From positions 295,287 through 359,286 of the forward strand of contig NZ_JGZU01000003.1 of assembly GCF_000741765.1 (NCBI RefSeq): a stretch of DNA of 64,000 nt, written 5' to 3'. The DNA is from Bifidobacterium tsurumiense. Its GTDB lineage: Bacteria > Actinomycetota > Actinomycetes > Actinomycetales > Bifidobacteriaceae. The position numbers were made by a program, and so were the translations under genes. The first letter of the stretch is position 1. Every line of letters starts with the position of its first letter. Below, piece after piece: positions 47,102 to 59,279 of this stretch. A model generated the notes under the pieces. That model made no database searches. It was not told the DNA's origin and saw nothing but the letters and a program-made list of their open reading frames with translations.

Positions 47102-48103
47102 CTAGATCGCTTCCACCTTCACTGGCTGACGTTCAGCGCCAACCGCAGTGATCTGCTGGCCCGAATCCGCGGGCGGCACATACAGCGCTATCACATTGAC
47201 ATACGTGACCTTCATGGTGCTGGTCGCCGTTCCATCACCGAATAGCGCACGCTCAGCATCCGAAGCCGGCTGGGATTCACGGCCTTCTCCTGCCTGCCGT
47301 GTCCACTCAGAATTGATCTGTGCAACCACGAGATCGCCGCCATCCGACGAGCGCATAACTGCAATTTGATCTTTCACCGCTGAGAAGGTCTGCTGCTGCG
47401 TACCGTTGTTCCGCTCCATGCCTTCTTGCACGGTTTGGGTCAAGGTCGTCAATTCCTGACGGAAATAATCGTCGGCGAAATTGGACGCATATTGGCTTGA
47501 TGAACCGTTCTGCAGCAGGTCAGCATACTGCTCCACGGCTTGCTGAGGAGTGACCACCAAACCGGTGTCATCAGCGGTTCCCATTTGCGATCCATGATCG
47601 GGCACGGCAAACTTCGGTAATTTCGCACCCTGGAAGAGCCGTGCAATCGCCCATAATTTGTAGTTGCTGCGAGCACTGTCCTGATTCATGACTAGCAAAC
47701 GCTTCGACTGCTGATCTTCAGTAGTTGTAGTAATGGTGAATACCGAACGAGGCCATCCGGAATCGGTTGGAATCACCGTCTGCGTGATGTCCTCAGGAAT
47801 GGTTGTCTTCGCATCCAAAGATCCTGTCGCCTGTGCAATGGCCAATTCACTGGTTCTGATTTCCAAGGCGGGACCGGTCATTCGGACATCGAGACCATCC
47901 GCACTTTTGGCCTCATTCGCGGCATTGATCACCGAAAGGATTTGCTGCCTGATGGCTTTTTCCTGGTCCTGAGTCAGGTCAGGACTCTCTTGCGCTGAGG
48001 TTGATGAAGTGGGCTTGGGTACCTGGCCTTCACAGGCGGCAACGCCTATTAACAGACCGACAGACATGATGGCTGCGATCATTTTTGCTGCTTGATTCTT
48101 CAT
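47102..48103 (-). CDS. conserved lipoprotein of unknown function
   Basis: A 333-residue secreted lipoprotein: MKNQAAKMIAAIMSVGLLIG leads to the lipobox GVAACEG (Cys near residue 24). The rest shows no family I recognise. Features are a Ser/Thr-rich linker and predicted soluble domains with KLPKFAVPDHGSQMG and VVTPQQAVEQYADLLQNG. The ATG at 48103 overlaps the stop of the upstream gene as TGATG, with AGGAGG six bases before it, so the two are translationally coupled and probably work together at the envelope. Confidence 0.78.
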   Translation of the reverse strand: MKNQAAKMIAAIMSVGLLIGVAACEGQVPKPTSSTSAQESPDLTQDQEKAIRQQILSVINAANEAKSADGLDVRMTGPALEIRTSELAIAQATGSLDAKTTIPEDITQTVIPTDSGWPRSVFTITTTTEDQQSKRLLVMNQDSARSNYKLWAIARLFQGAKLPKFAVPDHGSQMGTADDTGLVVTPQQAVEQYADLLQNGSSSQYASNFADDYFRQELTTLTQTVQEGMERNNGTQQQTFSAVKDQIAVMRSSDGGDLVVAQINSEWTRQAGEGRESQPASDAERALFGDGTATSTMKVTYVNVIALYVPPADSGQQITAVGAERQPVKVEAI

Positions 48104-49308
48104 CACTCGCCTCCTTCCTCAGCTGCTGAATCGTGGTCATTCTGCATTTGGTCGTTATCGCCTTGGGCTTCTTGTTCTGGCATATCTTCCGAATGATCTT
48201 GATGGTCTTGATCGTCAAGTGATGCCGCATCGGTTGAAGACTCCGCATCTTCACCTGAGGAAGATTGCGAATCACCCATCTCTTGAGCCAACCTGGCAAA
48301 ATAAGCCTGGAGCTCATCCGTGTTAATCACCGTGGTCTGGTGAATGTCATCTCCTTGAGATTCACCATGCTGCTGATCCGCCACAAGATTGCGAGCGGAA
48401 GGATCCACAACCAGTGGGGCCTCTGATTCAGTTTCATTCGCGTTCTGAGCCGATCCGTTTCTCGACTTCTTGCCATCATCCGCACGCCGTGCATGACGCC
48501 GACGCTTCTTGGGACGAACTTTAACCGCCGAGCGCAAGCCCGACAGGCTGCCCGCCACGGCCTGACCGACGGTTACCTCCTCGGCGACCTCGACAGGTTC
48601 GCTGGCAACCATGCGCTTGCGGCGCTTGTGTGGCGGCATGGCAAATACCGATGCAGACAGGATGGTCAGCACCACGCATAGGCCTCCTATGAAATACAAA
48701 GGCATTGCGAAATCTGGCAAGGTCTGACGCACCCAATGCAGGGTTATGGTCGCTGGTGTGGTTATGCTTTGTCCAAAATCGATAATGGCGAGTTTATCGG
48801 TGTCTTGTTCACTCGCCGAAAGACTGACGCTGCCGGTGCCGCATTTCACCGAGGACCACATATCCGAGTTCTGGAAATCGACAGCACCATCCGTGGATTC
48901 CCTAGTCCCCTGAGCGCTGGCCTGTTCGGTCGACAGCGTAGTCCAGTCACTCAATCCCGTTATGCGGGTGTATGGATATCCCGCTACCCAACCGGTCACA
49001 TCCTTGCTTGAACCAAACGCAACGCACACCTGCGTCCCGGATTGCCCCTGCACGGTAAGCGTCGCCTGAGTGTCCACCAAAGTCAGTACCGATGGATCGG
49101 TGACCACATACTGCGTTCCTGATACGGAAGTAGTCGCGGTAATCTGCGAGCTAGGCTTCCATATCGTCGCGTTCAGCACCCCAAAAATCACACTTGCCAC
49201 GGCAAGCAGACCGAATATAGGAGCAACGACGCCGCGCATAATCATGGCGTGCCGGCTCGGCCGTCCGGTATCGCTTGGCTTGTCGTGTTCTTCTTGTACA
49301 TCAGTCAT
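48103..49308 (-). CDS. conserved membrane protein with acidic cytosolic tail
   Basis: A 401-residue protein of unknown function. It has an N-terminal hydrophobic segment (APIFGLLAVASVIFGVLNAT), an extracellular domain of about 150 residues, and a second membrane segment (MPLYFIGGLCVVLTILSASV). The C-terminal 170 residues are cytosolic: first basic (VRPKKRRRHARR), then strongly acidic (Asp/Glu/Gln/Ser). Coupled by TGATG to the lipoprotein gene. No catalytic motif is visible. Confidence 0.78.
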   Translation of the reverse strand: MTDVQEEHDKPSDTGRPSRHAMIMRGVVAPIFGLLAVASVIFGVLNATIWKPSSQITATTSVSGTQYVVTDPSVLTLVDTQATLTVQGQSGTQVCVAFGSSKDVTGWVAGYPYTRITGLSDWTTLSTEQASAQGTRESTDGAVDFQNSDMWSSVKCGTGSVSLSASEQDTDKLAIIDFGQSITTPATITLHWVRQTLPDFAMPLYFIGGLCVVLTILSASVFAMPPHKRRKRMVASEPVEVAEEVTVGQAVAGSLSGLRSAVKVRPKKRRRHARRADDGKKSRNGSAQNANETESEAPLVVDPSARNLVADQQHGESQGDDIHQTTVINTDELQAYFARLAQEMGDSQSSSGEDAESSTDAASLDDQDHQDHSEDMPEQEAQGDNDQMQNDHDSAAEEGGE

Positions 49309-49422
49309 AGCGAAACCATTCTACTAGATTCGTCCCCTTAACGCCTAGCCAATAGGCGAATACAGTGATCCATAACACTATTTTATGCCTCAAAATCATG
49401 GTTGAACGGTAGGGTATGGGAC

Positions 49423-50379
49423 ATGGTTTCGTTCAAATCTGTTATGCGGATGCCTGTCAAGGCTGTAGCCGCTCTTTGCACACTTGCGTTGTGCACCGCA
49501 ATGGCCGCTTGCTCTGACTCATCGGCTTCATCCGACAGCTCATCCGCTTCCTCTGTCGGTTCCACCGACCAACTCGCCGGCATAACCGCCACCGGCGATC
49601 TGGGCAAGGAGCCCACGATTTCTTTCCATACCCCAATGACTGTGGAGGATGGCGCAAGCGCCGTGCTGCAGGAAGGGGATGGCGCGGTCATCAAAGAAGG
49701 CGATCTGGTCTGTTTCCAAGGCAAGGCCCTGCAAGCCAAGGACGGCTCGGAGCTGATGAATACGTGGACCAATAACACGCCTTCCTGCACTCCGATGACG
49801 AAGGACACCACAAACTCCACGTATTACAATCTGATCATCGGCAAGAAGGTCAATACCACCATTGCCTTCGGCGTGAATGACAACAACACTTCGGGCACGT
49901 CATACATCATGGTTTTGACGCTGATTTCCACAGGCACCGTTCCTACACGTGCTGAAGGTACTGCAGTAATCGATATCCCATCCGATCTGCCCAAGGTCAC
50001 TCTGGATGACAGCGGCAAGCCTTCGCTTGATCTCAATGGATACACTCCCGGTGACCAGTTGGTGTCACAGACTCTGATCAAGGGTTCAGGCCGTGAGGTG
50101 CAATCCACCGACAGCCTCACCGTCCAGTACACTGGCTGGTGCATAGGCTCCGACGGCACGTTGACGCAATTTGATTCATCATGGGACCGCGGTTCGGCTT
50201 CGAGCTTCTCGCTCAGCCAGGTCATCAAGGGATGGACGAATGGCCTTACCGGCCAGACCATCGGTTCACAAGTTTTGCTGATTGTGCCTCCGGACCAGGG
50301 TTATGGATCCACGGCACAAGAAAAGATTCCAGCCAATTCGACACTGTATTTCATTGTCGACATTCTCTACGCTTCCTGA
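49423..50379 (+). CDS. FKBP-type peptidyl-prolyl isomerase lipoprotein
   Basis: A 318-residue extracytoplasmic lipoprotein: lipobox TAMAACSD near residue 29, then a Ser-rich linker. The first FKBP-like domain is degenerate (VIKEGDLVCFQGKALQAKDG), the second is typical (LTVQYTGWCIGSDGTLTQF, then VIKGWTNGLTGQTIGSQVLL and IVPPDQGYGS). It probably helps fold exported proteins. ATG at 49423 is chosen; an upstream GTG would add seven residues with no better ribosome binding site. Confidence 0.88.
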   Translation: MVSFKSVMRMPVKAVAALCTLALCTAMAACSDSSASSDSSSASSVGSTDQLAGITATGDLGKEPTISFHTPMTVEDGASAVLQEGDGAVIKEGDLVCFQGKALQAKDGSELMNTWTNNTPSCTPMTKDTTNSTYYNLIIGKKVNTTIAFGVNDNNTSGTSYIMVLTLISTGTVPTRAEGTAVIDIPSDLPKVTLDDSGKPSLDLNGYTPGDQLVSQTLIKGSGREVQSTDSLTVQYTGWCIGSDGTLTQFDSSWDRGSASSFSLSQVIKGWTNGLTGQTIGSQVLLIVPPDQGYGSTAQEKIPANSTLYFIVDILYAS

Positions 50380-50446
50380 TTGCGGCGGCTGCGCATGAGT
50401 GTGTTCGATAAGCGATATTCGTGATTGGGCTATGCACCACATGATG

Positions 50447-50489
50447 TGGGGGGCGGCAACGTGATTGGTCTCACGTTGCCGCCCCCACT
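50447..50489 (+). terminator. terminator of the FKBP gene
   Basis: A G-rich stem of about 16-18 bp (GGGGGCGGCAACGTGA and its complement) with a very short loop, 68 bp past the FKBP stop. Likely bidirectional; nucS ends at 50627. Confidence 0.75.
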
Positions 50490-50626
50490 TCGTTACGACA
50501 CATAATGTCATCAACTTGTTGTTCCGACTTGTGTGTGTTTCCTGCAATCCGGTCGGCTACGCGACGGGTTCGATTTCTGCAGTATCCTGTGTTTGCTCAC
50601 AATCCCCGGTCAAGTCAGACGCACCA

Positions 50627-51331
50627 TCAGAACAACCTCAGGCTATCGTCCTCGACACCCTTCATTTCGTCATAATCGAGAATAAGGCATTCAAAACCAC
50701 GGTCCTTTGCCAATACCTTCGCTTGAGGGGTTATGGTCTGCGCTGCAAATATGCCACGAACAGGTGCCAACAGAGGATCGCGGTTCAGCAACTCACAGTA
50801 TCGAGTCAGCTGCTCCACACCATCGATTCCACCATTGCGCTTGATTTCGATCGCTACATGTTGGCCGTTTCCATCGATCGCCATGATGTCAACAGGACCG
50901 ATTGCGGTTGGATATTCCCGACGGACCAAACTTGCACCCTTGCCGATGCGTTCGATTTGCTCTGCCAAGTATCGCTGAAGATGATCTTCGACGCCATCTT
51001 TCACCAGTCCGGGATCTTCACCCAAATCGTAGCTTTCATCCGAATACACATGCTGCAAAGTGACTTCCAAGACGTCATCGCTTTTGGCAGCGGATACTCG
51101 CAGCACCGAATGCGGAATGGTCGTATCAATATCGTCATCCGCACCCGCCGGCACCACTTCCTTTATCGTGCAGGGAGCGGCCATCCAATTCAAAGGCTTG
51201 TATGATCCAAGTTCAGAGAAAATGAGCAGGCTATTGTCCGCTTTGATCAGCAGAACCCTTCTGGCAAGCGGCAATGAAGCATGCAAGCGACCGGAATACT
51301 CAGCACTACAATCAGCAACGATAATTCTCAC
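50627..51331 (-). CDS. nucS: mismatch-specific endonuclease NucS (EndoMS)
   Basis: Cuts mismatched DNA in the actinobacterial, MutS-independent mismatch repair. Nuclease residues lie in IGPVDIMAID and HVAIEIKRNGGIDGVEQLTR; the C-terminal SLRLF is the sliding-clamp binding tail. At 234 residues it has normal length. GTG at 51331 is the start. It follows atpC, as in other actinobacteria, after a terminator. Confidence 0.94.
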   Translation of the reverse strand: MRIIVADCSAEYSGRLHASLPLARRVLLIKADNSLLIFSELGSYKPLNWMAAPCTIKEVVPAGADDDIDTTIPHSVLRVSAAKSDDVLEVTLQHVYSDESYDLGEDPGLVKDGVEDHLQRYLAEQIERIGKGASLVRREYPTAIGPVDIMAIDGNGQHVAIEIKRNGGIDGVEQLTRYCELLNRDPLLAPVRGIFAAQTITPQAKVLAKDRGFECLILDYDEMKGVEDDSLRLF

Positions 51332-51460
51332 AGCCCATAACCATACCAGTAGGAAGAATCAGATGTCAGGCCGTCAGAAATCTCCAAGAGAATCCGAGAA
51401 TCTAGAACATCTCTTCTATCGATGGCCCTTCAACCACACCATGAGTCATCGAGCGCAAAA

Positions 51461-51495
51461 ACGGGTGGCAACGATTGAACTTCGTTGCCACCCGT
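51461..51495 (-). terminator. terminator of the atp operon
   Basis: Fourteen-base perfect arms (ACGGGTGGCAACGA) around TTGAACT, followed by TTTTGC on the minus strand, 39 bp past the atpC stop. Confidence 0.88.
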
Positions 51496-51533
51496 TGTTA
51501 AGCGCTGCAAGCTACGACTTCGCGCTTTTTGCC

Positions 51534-51817
51534 TTACTCATCACCGTGCTTGACCACATCGCGACCGCGTTCCACGGCCACGGTCAGCTTGTTCTCATCA
51601 AAGGATATGAATCCGTCGGCAACTGCAAAGGAGTGCAGTTCACCATTCACATCCGTTACGGTGAGGGTTCCGCCTTTAACCAAGGTCAATACCGGTTCGT
51701 GATTGGGCAGAATGCCCATAGCACCTTCAGAAGCCGGTATGACGGCAGACTTCGCAGCCCCTGACCACACTGGGTGGTCAGCAGCCACGATATTCACCTG
51801 CATACTCGAATCAGCCA

Positions 51818-51818
<1 letters not shown>
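51534..51818 (-). CDS. atpC: F1Fo ATP synthase subunit epsilon
   Basis: Rotor subunit of the F1 part. 94 residues, ADHPVWSGAAKSAVIPASEG and GAMGILPNHEPVLTLVKGG; only the N-terminal beta sandwich is present, as the usual C-terminal helices are missing, a short form seen in actinobacteria. Start ATG at 51818 overlaps the atpD stop as TAATG, so it is coupled. Last gene of the operon. Confidence 0.95.
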
Positions 51819-54252
<2,434 letters not shown>

Positions 54253-54255
54253 GGG

Positions 54256-55884
54256 TTACTTCTCTCTCGCTACGATCTTTTCTTGCTCGACCTCGGTAAC
54301 CGGAGCGTTTTCAGCCTTCTTGTTCACGAGAGGATGTCCGGCCTTGGTCACGAAGGTCGACCGGAAAGCTTCCACAGCCTTGTCGAGTGCATCTTCCGTA
54401 TCCTTGGTGAAATCACCGGTGTCACGAATGGTGCTCAGGATATCGGTGTTGTGCTCGAGGTAGTCAAGCATCCCCTGCTCGAATGGCAATACATCATCAA
54501 GTTCGAGATCATCAAGCTTGCCATGCGTACCTGCCCAAACAGAGACCACTTCCTGCTCCATGGAACGAGGCGAGAACTGAGGCTGCTTCAGCAGCTCGGT
54601 CAAGCGCGCACCACGGGTGAGCTGAGCCTTCGACGCCGAATCCAAATCGGAAGCGAACATGGCGAAGGATTCCAAGGACTTGTATTGAGCCAAGGAAATC
54701 TTCAGCGTACCGGAGACCTTCTTCAAGGCCTTGGACTGCGCAGCGCCACCGACTCGAGACACCGATATACCGACATCCACTGCAGGTCGCTGCCCGGCGT
54801 TAAACAGATCGGACTGGAGGAAGATCTGGCCATCGGTAATCGAAATAACGTTGGTCGGAATGTACGCAGACACGTCATTCGCCTTCGTTTCGATAATCGG
54901 CAGACCAGTCATCGAACCGCCACCCAAATCATCGGACAACTTCGCGCAGCGTTCCAGCAGGCGGGAATGCAGGTAGAACACATCGCCAGGGTAGGCTTCA
55001 CGCCCCGGTGGACGACGAAGCAACAAGGAAATCGAACGATAGGCTTCAGCCTGCTTGGACAGATCATCAAACACGATGAGCACGTGCTTGCCGTGATACA
55101 TCCAATGCTGTCCTATTGCTGAACCGGTGTAGGGTGCAATGTACTTGTAACCGGCTGAATCGGATGCAGGGCTCGCCACGATGGTGGTGTATTCCATCGC
55201 ACCGGCCTCTTCAAGGCTCTGTCGCACCGAAGCGATTGTGGAACCCTTTTGTCCAATGGCGACATAGATGCATCGAACCTGCTTCTTGGGATCCCCACTG
55301 GCCCAATTAGCCTTCTGGTTGATGATGGTATCGATGGCGATAGCCGTCTTACCTGTCTGTCGATCGCCAATAATCAGCTGTCGCTGTCCGCGACCAATCG
55401 GCGTCATCGCGTCGATGGCCTTCAAACCAGTGGACATTGGCTCATCCACCGGATGACGATGCATAACATCGGGGGCCTGAGCTTCGAGGATACGACGTCC
55501 CTCGCTCTTGATTTCTCCCAGTCCATCGATCGGCTTACCCAACGGATCCACAACACGACCGAGGTATCCGTCACCCACTGGGACCGAAAGCACTTCGCCG
55601 GTACGACGCACTTCCTGTCCCTCTTCGATGCCTGAGAAGTCACCGAGGATAACCACGCCGATTTCTCGGGCGTCAAGGTTGAATGCCAAACCGAGAGTGC
55701 CGTTTTCAAACGTCAGCAACTCGTTGGCCATGCAACCAGGCAGCCCCGTCACGTGCGCAATGCCGTCACCGGCCGTAGCCACATATCCCACTTCTTGAGT
55801 GGGAGTATCCGACGGCTTGTACGCATCGACGAATTCATCGAGCGCCTTGCGTATCGTGGTGGGATCAATGGTCAGTTCTGCCAT
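54256..55884 (-). CDS. atpA: F1Fo ATP synthase subunit alpha
   Basis: Non-catalytic nucleotide-binding F1 subunit, 542 residues. Walker [15 protein letters not shown], then [23 protein letters not shown] at 55884 with AAGGAG six bases upstream is preferred over the GTG at 55890. Confidence 0.97.
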   Translation of the reverse strand: MAELTIDPTTIRKALDEFVDAYKPSDTPTQEVGYVATAGDGIAHVTGLPGCMANELLTFENGTLGLAFNLDAREIGVVILGDFSGIEEGQEVRRTGEVLSVPVGDGYLGRVVDPLGKPIDGLGEIKSEGRRILEAQAPDVMHRHPVDEPMSTGLKAIDAMTPIGRGQRQLIIGDRQTGKTAIAIDTIINQKANWASGDPKKQVRCIYVAIGQKGSTIASVRQSLEEAGAMEYTTIVASPASDSAGYKYIAPYTGSAIGQHWMYHGKHVLIVFDDLSKQAEAYRSISLLLRRPPGREAYPGDVFYLHSRLLERCAKLSDDLGGGSMTGLPIIETKANDVSAYIPTNVISITDGQIFLQSDLFNAGQRPAVDVGISVSRVGGAAQSKALKKVSGTLKISLAQYKSLESFAMFASDLDSASKAQLTRGARLTELLKQPQFSPRSMEQEVVSVWAGTHGKLDDLELDDVLPFEQGMLDYLEHNTDILSTIRDTGDFTKDTEDALDKAVEAFRSTFVTKAGHPLVNKKAENAPVTEVEQEKIVAREK

Positions 55885-55935
55885 GATCACTCCTTATTGA
55901 ATTGATATTGACTGTTACGTCGTAAAGCCCAGAGG

Positions 55936-56763
55936 CTATGCACTGGCTTTAACTGCTCGTTGCAGCTTGTGCAACTGTGCTACCACCGTATTATCGGTGA
56001 CCTCGTCACCTACCTGGACTCTCATGCCACCAATCACGCTTGGATCGACGACGGAGTTGATATGCACCGCACGTCCAAGTTTGTTGGTGTAGAACGTAAC
56101 AAGTTTGTCCACTTGTTCAGTGGTAAGAGCCACAGCTGTGGTTACGGTAATCATCGATTCGCCCATATGCCGGGAGAATTTGTTGATCATCCACTGAATA
56201 GTTGCCAAGTACCGACGCTTGCGCGGATTGCATGTTGCATGCTCCGCCAACCGCATAGTGACCTTATTGAAATTCTTTCCATTCAATAGGCTATGCAGCA
56301 AGTCGATACGTGCCTGCGCAGGAACGCTTTCATCGTATAAACGCGAACGAACCACAGAAAGACCGAGCAGTGCCGAATGCAATTCAGCCAACTCGATGGA
56401 CACTTGCAAAGTGGTTCCTGTCGCATCCGCGTAATACATCATGGCGTCCACACCAAAGTCTTCGACACCATTGGCCACATCCCGCACACGGCTCCACTGA
56501 CGGCTTGCCAAATCGGACAAAATCGTCATGGTCACCGGATGCGCTTGGTCGCCAATGAGTGAGCGAAGCAACGCGACCTTATCCTCTGCCGAACGCGATG
56601 GTTCGGTGAGTGCACGCTCAATGCGCACATTATGGTCGAGCAGATTGGTGAAGGAAAACAGTTCGTTTCCTATACGCCACGTATCTTCACCGGCATTGCG
56701 CAGTTCGGGGGCCAAGGAATCGCGTGAAACACGATCCGAAATGCGTGAAGTCTCTCCTCGCAT
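55936..56763 (-). CDS. atpH: F1Fo ATP synthase subunit delta
   Basis: Connects F1 to the peripheral stalk. 275 residues, about 90 more than E. coli delta, as usual for actinobacteria. The conserved C-terminal domain is near VVDPSVIGGMRVQVGDEVTD. ATG at 56763 behind GGGAGGTG. Confidence 0.93.
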   Translation of the reverse strand: MRGETSRISDRVSRDSLAPELRNAGEDTWRIGNELFSFTNLLDHNVRIERALTEPSRSAEDKVALLRSLIGDQAHPVTMTILSDLASRQWSRVRDVANGVEDFGVDAMMYYADATGTTLQVSIELAELHSALLGLSVVRSRLYDESVPAQARIDLLHSLLNGKNFNKVTMRLAEHATCNPRKRRYLATIQWMINKFSRHMGESMITVTTAVALTTEQVDKLVTFYTNKLGRAVHINSVVDPSVIGGMRVQVGDEVTDNTVVAQLHKLQRAVKASA

Positions 56764-56804
56764 CGGTCACCTCCCTTTCTTGAATGTGGCTAGATAGTTG
56801 CGTT

Positions 56805-57347
56805 TCACTGCTGAGATTCGTCGGACTTCGGTGCTGCAGTCATATCGTCGAGCATCTGATCGATCATCGATGACTGGACTGCATCATCTTCAAGTCTTGA
56901 ACCGAGAATCTTGCCAGCGAGGGCGGTCGCCAAAGTGCCGACCTCACCCTTCAAGCTCACCAGCGCTTGCTTATGCTGCGACTCCAATGAGCGCTGAGCA
57001 TTTGCTGTGATCTGCTCCGCTTCGCTTTCTGCCCTGGAACGTGCGTCGGCAACGATATGCGAAGCCTCGGCACGGGCATCGTCACGAATCTTCGACGCCT
57101 CTACCCGAGCAGTGCTCAGTTGAGCCTCATACTTGGCCTTTGCCTGTTCGGCATCTTGCTGGGCCTGAGCGGCCTTCTTCATTCCACCCTCAATTTTGGA
57201 CGCGCGTTCATCAAAGACGGCGTTGAATTTCGGCAGGAAGAATCGATAGAAGAACAGCGCAACAATAACCAGTATGATCAGGGACCACACCATGTCGTAC
57301 ACCTTGGGCACAAACAGATCAATGCCGCCTTCTGCCAACGTAGTCAT
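56805..57347 (-). CDS. atpF: F1Fo ATP synthase subunit b
   Basis: Peripheral-stalk subunit, 180 residues. One N-terminal membrane segment (MVWSLIILVIVALFFYRFFL) and a long Ala/Glu/Lys coiled coil (QAKAKYEAQLSTARVEASKI). Confidence 0.95.
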   Translation of the reverse strand: MTTLAEGGIDLFVPKVYDMVWSLIILVIVALFFYRFFLPKFNAVFDERASKIEGGMKKAAQAQQDAEQAKAKYEAQLSTARVEASKIRDDARAEASHIVADARSRAESEAEQITANAQRSLESQHKQALVSLKGEVGTLATALAGKILGSRLEDDAVQSSMIDQMLDDMTAAPKSDESQQ

Positions 57348-57404
57348 GGGGTCCTCCTTTCATTTGCCGTACGGCTATTATTCGTATGCTCTCACTGATT
57401 GAGA

Positions 57405-57647
<243 letters not shown>

Positions 57648-57721
57648 CTAGGTAACTGTTGAAACGTTATGGATATTTGACAAAAATAAGAAATATTACG
57701 TGATTCGGCGGTGACTTGACG

Positions 57722-58534
57722 TCACTCTTCCGGATAGCTCAGATTGATATATACCGCAGCAAGGACTGCAAACACGTAAGCCTGCAAGAAAGCCACCAGA
57801 GCCTCGAAGCAGGTGAGGAATATGGCCCCAAAGAACCACAGCGCGCCCACCGGAACACCGGTCAGCTTATTGGAGAAATCGACAAGCCAATACTGAGTGA
57901 ACACCAGGCAGGTCGCCACAAGAAGATGTCCAGAAATCATATTGGCAAACAGTCGAATCGTCAGCGACGCAGGTCGAATAACCAGCAGTTCGAGAAGCTG
58001 GATAGGACTGAGCAGGATATACACAGGCCACGGAACGCCCGGGGTGAATACCTCATGGCGGATAAAACTCTTCAGGCCTTGTTCACGCGCTGCAACAATC
58101 CAGTATTGAACCAAAGTCCATATGGCGAAAATCAACGGCATGACCACAGTAGCGGTTGCCGCAATGTTGGCGCCGGGGATAATGCCACAGAGGTTAAATA
58201 CAAAAATCGTGAAGAACAGGGTGCAAATCATGGCAAGATGACGCTTGCCACGAACTTCGCCCATGACCTCATACACGATCTTGTCTCTGACGAACTCAAT
58301 GACGTATTCGATAAAGCCCTGCCAACGACCAGGAACGATCTTGGCACGCTTTGCAGTGATGCCTAGCACAGCAATCATGAGCAGAGTCGCGACAATGCGC
58401 ACCAAAATGATGCGGTTGATCGCGAATGGAGTTCCTTGGAAAAGGATCTCCGGAGGAAGAAAATCTTCCACCGACGGCAGCTCCGGACCGGAATCAGCTG
58501 CCAACAGCACACTCGTGCTGAGTGCTCCAACCAT
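57722..58534 (-). CDS. atpB: F1Fo ATP synthase subunit a
   Basis: Stator channel subunit, 270 residues, five to six membrane segments. The essential Arg lies in TIRLFANMISGHLLVA. First gene of atpBEFHAGDC; the operon order is the standard bacterial one. Confidence 0.96.
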   Translation of the reverse strand: MVGALSTSVLLAADSGPELPSVEDFLPPEILFQGTPFAINRIILVRIVATLLMIAVLGITAKRAKIVPGRWQGFIEYVIEFVRDKIVYEVMGEVRGKRHLAMICTLFFTIFVFNLCGIIPGANIAATATVVMPLIFAIWTLVQYWIVAAREQGLKSFIRHEVFTPGVPWPVYILLSPIQLLELLVIRPASLTIRLFANMISGHLLVATCLVFTQYWLVDFSNKLTGVPVGALWFFGAIFLTCFEALVAFLQAYVFAVLAAVYINLSYPEE

Positions 58535-59279
58535 CTGCGCCTCCTAATGCTCGCAACAGTAGCCAGTCTAGCTCACTAGTAAGGACGATGCCTCGACTTA
58601 CCAGTGGCTTCGACAGTCGGCAATCAATGTGGTGACAATTGCATGACGCCAGTGATTGACCACCCATCCAAACGAACAGATGTGGGTTTACGCCTCCCCT
58701 TTGACAAGTATATGGATAATCAGCAACACACCGCGGAATGCCTTATAACGCAGTTTCGTAATGTCGATCTTCCTGTTGACACTATTCCTGAGTAATCTGC
58801 GTGCGCTCTATCATTAAGCAAAGTTGCAGCAATGCCGCGTGGGAACTTTTCAATACTGAATATTGGCTGTCCAATATATGAATGTCTGAATAGTCACAAA
58901 CCCGTACGTTTATCACATATGTATATGCGGAAGAATCAGTCCACGAAATATTTGCAGCGGATTTAGCCACATTGATGAATGTCATACACAACAATCATGA
59001 CTTCAGATCTATCTGCGGTATTTGAGTCTGAACCACAGTGATCACCCTCGTTGCGGCATGAATTGCTTTGATAGTCAGGATCCACCAGCCATTGCCCCCC
59101 CCTCCAAGCCAAACCTTTCTTGGAAGGCCTTCGAAATGGGTCTGCAACTGCCACCGCCACGCACATCGGCGAATGCAGCGATGCCGACAGCGAAGGCACT
59201 CGCTGAGACAAAGGCAAAGGCTGAAAGAGGGTAAGGAAACAACTGCAACACAGGCACAGAAACGGTAAGGACGCAGGTT
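58535..59279. other. 745-bp intergenic region between atpB and metA
   Basis: No convincing gene. It must hold the atp operon promoter near 58540-58650 (minus strand). A C8 tract lies at 59095-59102. Short frames across 59022-59234 and 59075-59404 show Ala-rich repeats but no ribosome binding site or similarity that I recognise. Confidence 0.6.
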
